DNA of 5,977 bases from Mailhella sp. (GTDB lineage: Bacteria; Desulfobacterota; Desulfovibrionia; Desulfovibrionales; Desulfovibrionaceae). Of this stretch, positions 3,854-5,977 are shown piece after piece. The DNA is taken from contig JAFWYI010000062.1 in NCBI GenBank assembly GCA_017522745.1, positions 1-5,977 of the forward strand, read 5' to 3'. The stretch's first letter is position 1. The number at the start of each line of letters is the position of its first letter. Under the pieces are notes generated by a model. That model did no database searches and was not told the DNA's origin. It saw nothing but the letters and a program-made list of their open reading frames with translations. The translations under genes were made by a program, and so were the position numbers.

Positions 3854-5731
3854 ATGAGATATCCCATCTGCCGCCATACGCTGGATCTGCTGATCCTCTG
3901 CTTCGTCGTCCTCGCCCTGTCTGGCTGTGCGGGGGTCAAGGTCTCTACCATCGATACCGAGCATTACATGGAACAGCGGCGCGGCGATGTTCTCACCTCC
4001 GGCGAGCTGAGTTCCTATACCGGCTCTGCCCTTCAGGTCCTGGGCCTTGAACGCGATCTCTGCATGGAGGACGGAGAACCCTGCCGGGCCGCACTATATT
4101 CCACCCGCGGCCTGACTGAAGAACGCCGGCTTTCCTCGCTGGCAGAACTCTGGCTCCACGAAGCTATGCGCCGCGAAAAAGACGATGAGGGGAATCCGGC
4201 CACCATTGCCGCCTATCTGGAAACGGCCCGCTTCGCGTACGCCTACCTCTTCCTTTCCGAACGGCCCATGCAGGAACGCACGCTGGAAGAACGCCCGACA
4301 CAGGTGCGGGACTACTATAATTTCGCGGTCCAGCAGGCCATCGCCCATCTTTTCGATGAACAAAATTCTATCCGCAAAGGTGCGGAGGCCGGCGCGAAAC
4401 TTGCCATAGCCGGCTGGAACATCTCGGTACACCTGAACGGACGCTCCGGAACCTTTTCGCAGGACATCGTGCCCGAAGCGGTGCTGCCCGCTTCCTCCCT
4501 GAGCTTCGATGGGCTGCGGAACCAGTATCGCCGCGACGGTCTTGGCGCGGAAATGGTGGCCGTACTCCCTGAAAACAAAAACAAGGACGCCGTATGGAGC
4601 CAGATGCGCTATCCGGCCCTTACCACCATCGCAGAATTCCCGGGCGAGTCACTTGCCGATGTGCTGGCGGCAGACAGCGTGATACTGCACATCTACGACC
4701 CATTCAGTACAGAACGCATCAGCATACGCGGCTGTGATATCCCGCTGGCCGGCAACTTCACTTCAGGTTACGGCCTGTGGCTGGCGCGTTCGGAATTCGC
4801 CACACAGTCTCTGGGTACCCTCTTCGGTCAAGGTGATATGCTGGAAGCTCCGCACGTCTATCTCATGCAGCCCTACCAGCCCGACCGCAAGACCGTCATC
4901 ATGATACATGGGCTTGCCAGCAGCCCGGAAGCATGGATCAACGTAGCCAATGAGATCATGGGCGACGATAAACTCGCCCGGGAGTATCAGATCTGGCAGG
5001 TCTATTACCCTACCAGCTTCCCTATCCCCCTCAACAATGCCGCCATCCGCAGCGCCATCCTTCAAACATTGAAGGATCTCGACCCTTCCGGAAAAAACAA
5101 CGCCTCGAACGATATCCTTCTCGTGGGGCACAGCATGGGCGGCATCCTTTCGAGGCTCATGGTCTCATCGTCAGGTGAACAGCTCTGGGAGACGCTTCTT
5201 GCAAACCGCCAGTTCGATTCCAAGCTCAGGAAGCAGGTCCGGGATCACCTGCAGGACTACCTTTTCTTCGAGCCGCTCCCGCAGGTGGGGCGCGCGGTCT
5301 TCATCGCGGCTCCTCATCGCGGCACTCCCTTTGCAGACAAGAGCATAGCACGCTTCATCGCAGGTCTGATAACCCTGCCCGTGAAAATCGTGACCGGTGT
5401 CATCGAGCCGGCGATACAGCTCGTCGCGCCTGAACTCAAGGAAAAGAAACAGCCTATCAACGGCATCGCCAACCTGAGTGCCAAGGATCCTTTCATCGTG
5501 AACGCGGCCAATCTGCCCATCGCGCCGGATGTGCCGTACCATTCCATCATAGGCAACGACACGCCGGGCAAAAGCCTCGCTGAGTCCAGCGACGGCATAG
5601 TGCCCTACTCCAGCTCACATCTTGACGGCGCCACCTCCGAAAAGGTCATCGCTTCCGGCCACAGCGTACAGGAAACGCCGGAAGCCATCCTGGAGATACG
5701 CCGCATCATGCATCTGCACCTCGCGCAGTAG
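3854..5731 (+). CDS. Lipoprotein with C-terminal alpha/beta-hydrolase (lipase/esterase-like) domain
   Basis: A 625-residue protein. The N-terminus is a lipoprotein signal: basic start (R2, R7), hydrophobic core and lipobox LSGC with Cys25; Ala at +2 would fit outer-membrane sorting. Residues about 85-175 look helical. Then comes a mainly beta-like middle region with FDGLRNQYRRDGLG from F218. The alpha/beta-hydrolase domain starts near 345: oxyanion-type HGLASS (H352-G353), nucleophile elbow GHSMGG with Ser427, then probable acid Asp580 (SDGIVPYSS) and base His603 (SGHS). A complete Ser-Asp-His triad is therefore visible. It is probably an envelope-anchored esterase or lipase; the substrate is unknown. 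I chose ATG 3854 because it places the signal peptide correctly, though no clear ribosome binding site precedes it. It is transcribed alone, divergently from selC, and ends at its own terminator. Confidence 0.9.
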   Translation: MRYPICRHTLDLLILCFVVLALSGCAGVKVSTIDTEHYMEQRRGDVLTSGELSSYTGSALQVLGLERDLCMEDGEPCRAALYSTRGLTEERRLSSLAELWLHEAMRREKDDEGNPATIAAYLETARFAYAYLFLSERPMQERTLEERPTQVRDYYNFAVQQAIAHLFDEQNSIRKGAEAGAKLAIAGWNISVHLNGRSGTFSQDIVPEAVLPASSLSFDGLRNQYRRDGLGAEMVAVLPENKNKDAVWSQMRYPALTTIAEFPGESLADVLAADSVILHIYDPFSTERISIRGCDIPLAGNFTSGYGLWLARSEFATQSLGTLFGQGDMLEAPHVYLMQPYQPDRKTVIMIHGLASSPEAWINVANEIMGDDKLAREYQIWQVYYPTSFPIPLNNAAIRSAILQTLKDLDPSGKNNASNDILLVGHSMGGILSRLMVSSSGEQLWETLLANRQFDSKLRKQVRDHLQDYLFFEPLPQVGRAVFIAAPHRGTPFADKSIARFIAGLITLPVKIVTGVIEPAIQLVAPELKEKKQPINGIANLSAKDPFIVNAANLPIAPDVPYHSIIGNDTPGKSLAESSDGIVPYSSSHLDGATSEKVIASGHSVQETPEAILEIRRIMHLHLAQ

Positions 5732-5756
5732 CTTCTCCCGCCTCCACGGAAAACAG

Positions 5757-5801
5757 AAAGCCCGATGCCTCCGAGCAGTTCTCGGAAACATCAGGCTTTT
5801 T
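5757..5801 (+). terminator. Intrinsic terminator after the lipoprotein hydrolase
   Basis: AAAGCCCGATG (5757-5767) pairs with CATCAGGCTTT (5789-5799) with one C-A mismatch, and an inner TCCGAG/CTCGGA stem extends it. Five Ts (5797-5801) follow. It begins about 25 nt after the stop. On the minus strand it has three Ts, so it could also weakly serve the convergent gene from the right. Confidence 0.9.
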
Positions 5802-5830
5802 CTTGATGAAAGAACTCACCGCAGAAAAAA

Positions 5831-5977
5831 TCAGTGCAGCGCGCAGGGATCGAGCGCTTTATCCAGCGTGGACGTATGGTCAGAAAGCTCGCCACCGGTG
5901 AACGTGTAGCGGCGCAGTGTCCACGCCTCAAGGTCGATGATATCCAGCTTCCCCCAGCTCTTCTCACAGAGATACGG
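5831..5977 (-). CDS. C-terminal end of an unrecognised gene (5' part outside the window)
   Basis: A minus-strand frame open from the right edge to a TGA at 5831-5833 gives the last 48 residues of a protein ending DKALDPCALH. Codon use is like that of the neighbouring genes, and the position, convergent with the hydrolase gene and closed by the shared terminator region, fits a real 3' end. The segment KLDIIDLEAWTLRRYTF resembles a strand pair of a beta-propeller-like repeat, but this is too little to name a family. Six Ts directly after the stop may help termination. Confidence 0.6.
   Translation of the reverse strand, partial: PYLCEKSWGKLDIIDLEAWTLRRYTFTGGELSDHTSTLDKALDPCALH

Noticed and set aside
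5831..5870. GCGC-containing hairpin plus T run at the end of the right-hand partial gene as a terminator
   Set aside because: The stem is only about 5 bp and is separated from the T run by several bases; the hairpin at 5757-5801 is the better candidate.

Overview
The window is compact, moderately GC-rich bacterial chromosome with short intergenic gaps, clear intrinsic terminators and a selenocysteine tRNA. The gene set (rplM-rpsI, a divergent shikimate-kinase-fold enzyme, a YfbR-like HD protein, selC) suggests an anaerobic Desulfovibrionaceae-type delta-proteobacterium (Desulfobacterota). That assignment is inference from gene content and style; no marker here proves it.

Layout. Positions 1-1830, minus strand: rplM (L13) and rpsI (S9) form a two-gene operon whose long leader contains an intrinsic terminator about 50 nt before rplM and a perfect hairpin touching its ribosome binding site. 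The operon ends at a strong terminator. A separate promoter then drives a shikimate-kinase-family gene that runs off the left edge. Positions 1830-3082, plus strand: a two-repeat HD-domain protein, apparently split into two ORFs by a one-base frameshift. The first repeat has lost its metal ligands and the second keeps every YfbR-type residue. Positions 3100-3740, minus strand: selC (tRNA-Sec, anticodon UCA) with promoter and terminator, followed by an MmcQ/YjbR-family gene convergent with the HD gene. Positions 3819-5801, plus strand: a large lipoprotein with a C-terminal alpha/beta-hydrolase (lipase/esterase) domain, divergent from selC, with its own terminator. Positions 5831-5977, minus strand: the last 48 codons of an unrecognised gene.

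The genes do not form one pathway; most are separate transcription units. The best leads are: (i) the kinase lacks the arginine expected to hold shikimate's carboxylate, so its substrate may be another compound such as homoserine; (ii) a leader upstream of rplM that looks able to form mutually exclusive structures; (iii) the split tandem HD gene; (iv) the selC/lipoprotein intergenic region, where a perfect 9-bp inverted repeat covers both predicted -10 boxes and both predicted start sites fall on the first base of the gene. I found no mobile element, CRISPR array, phage gene or obvious defence system.
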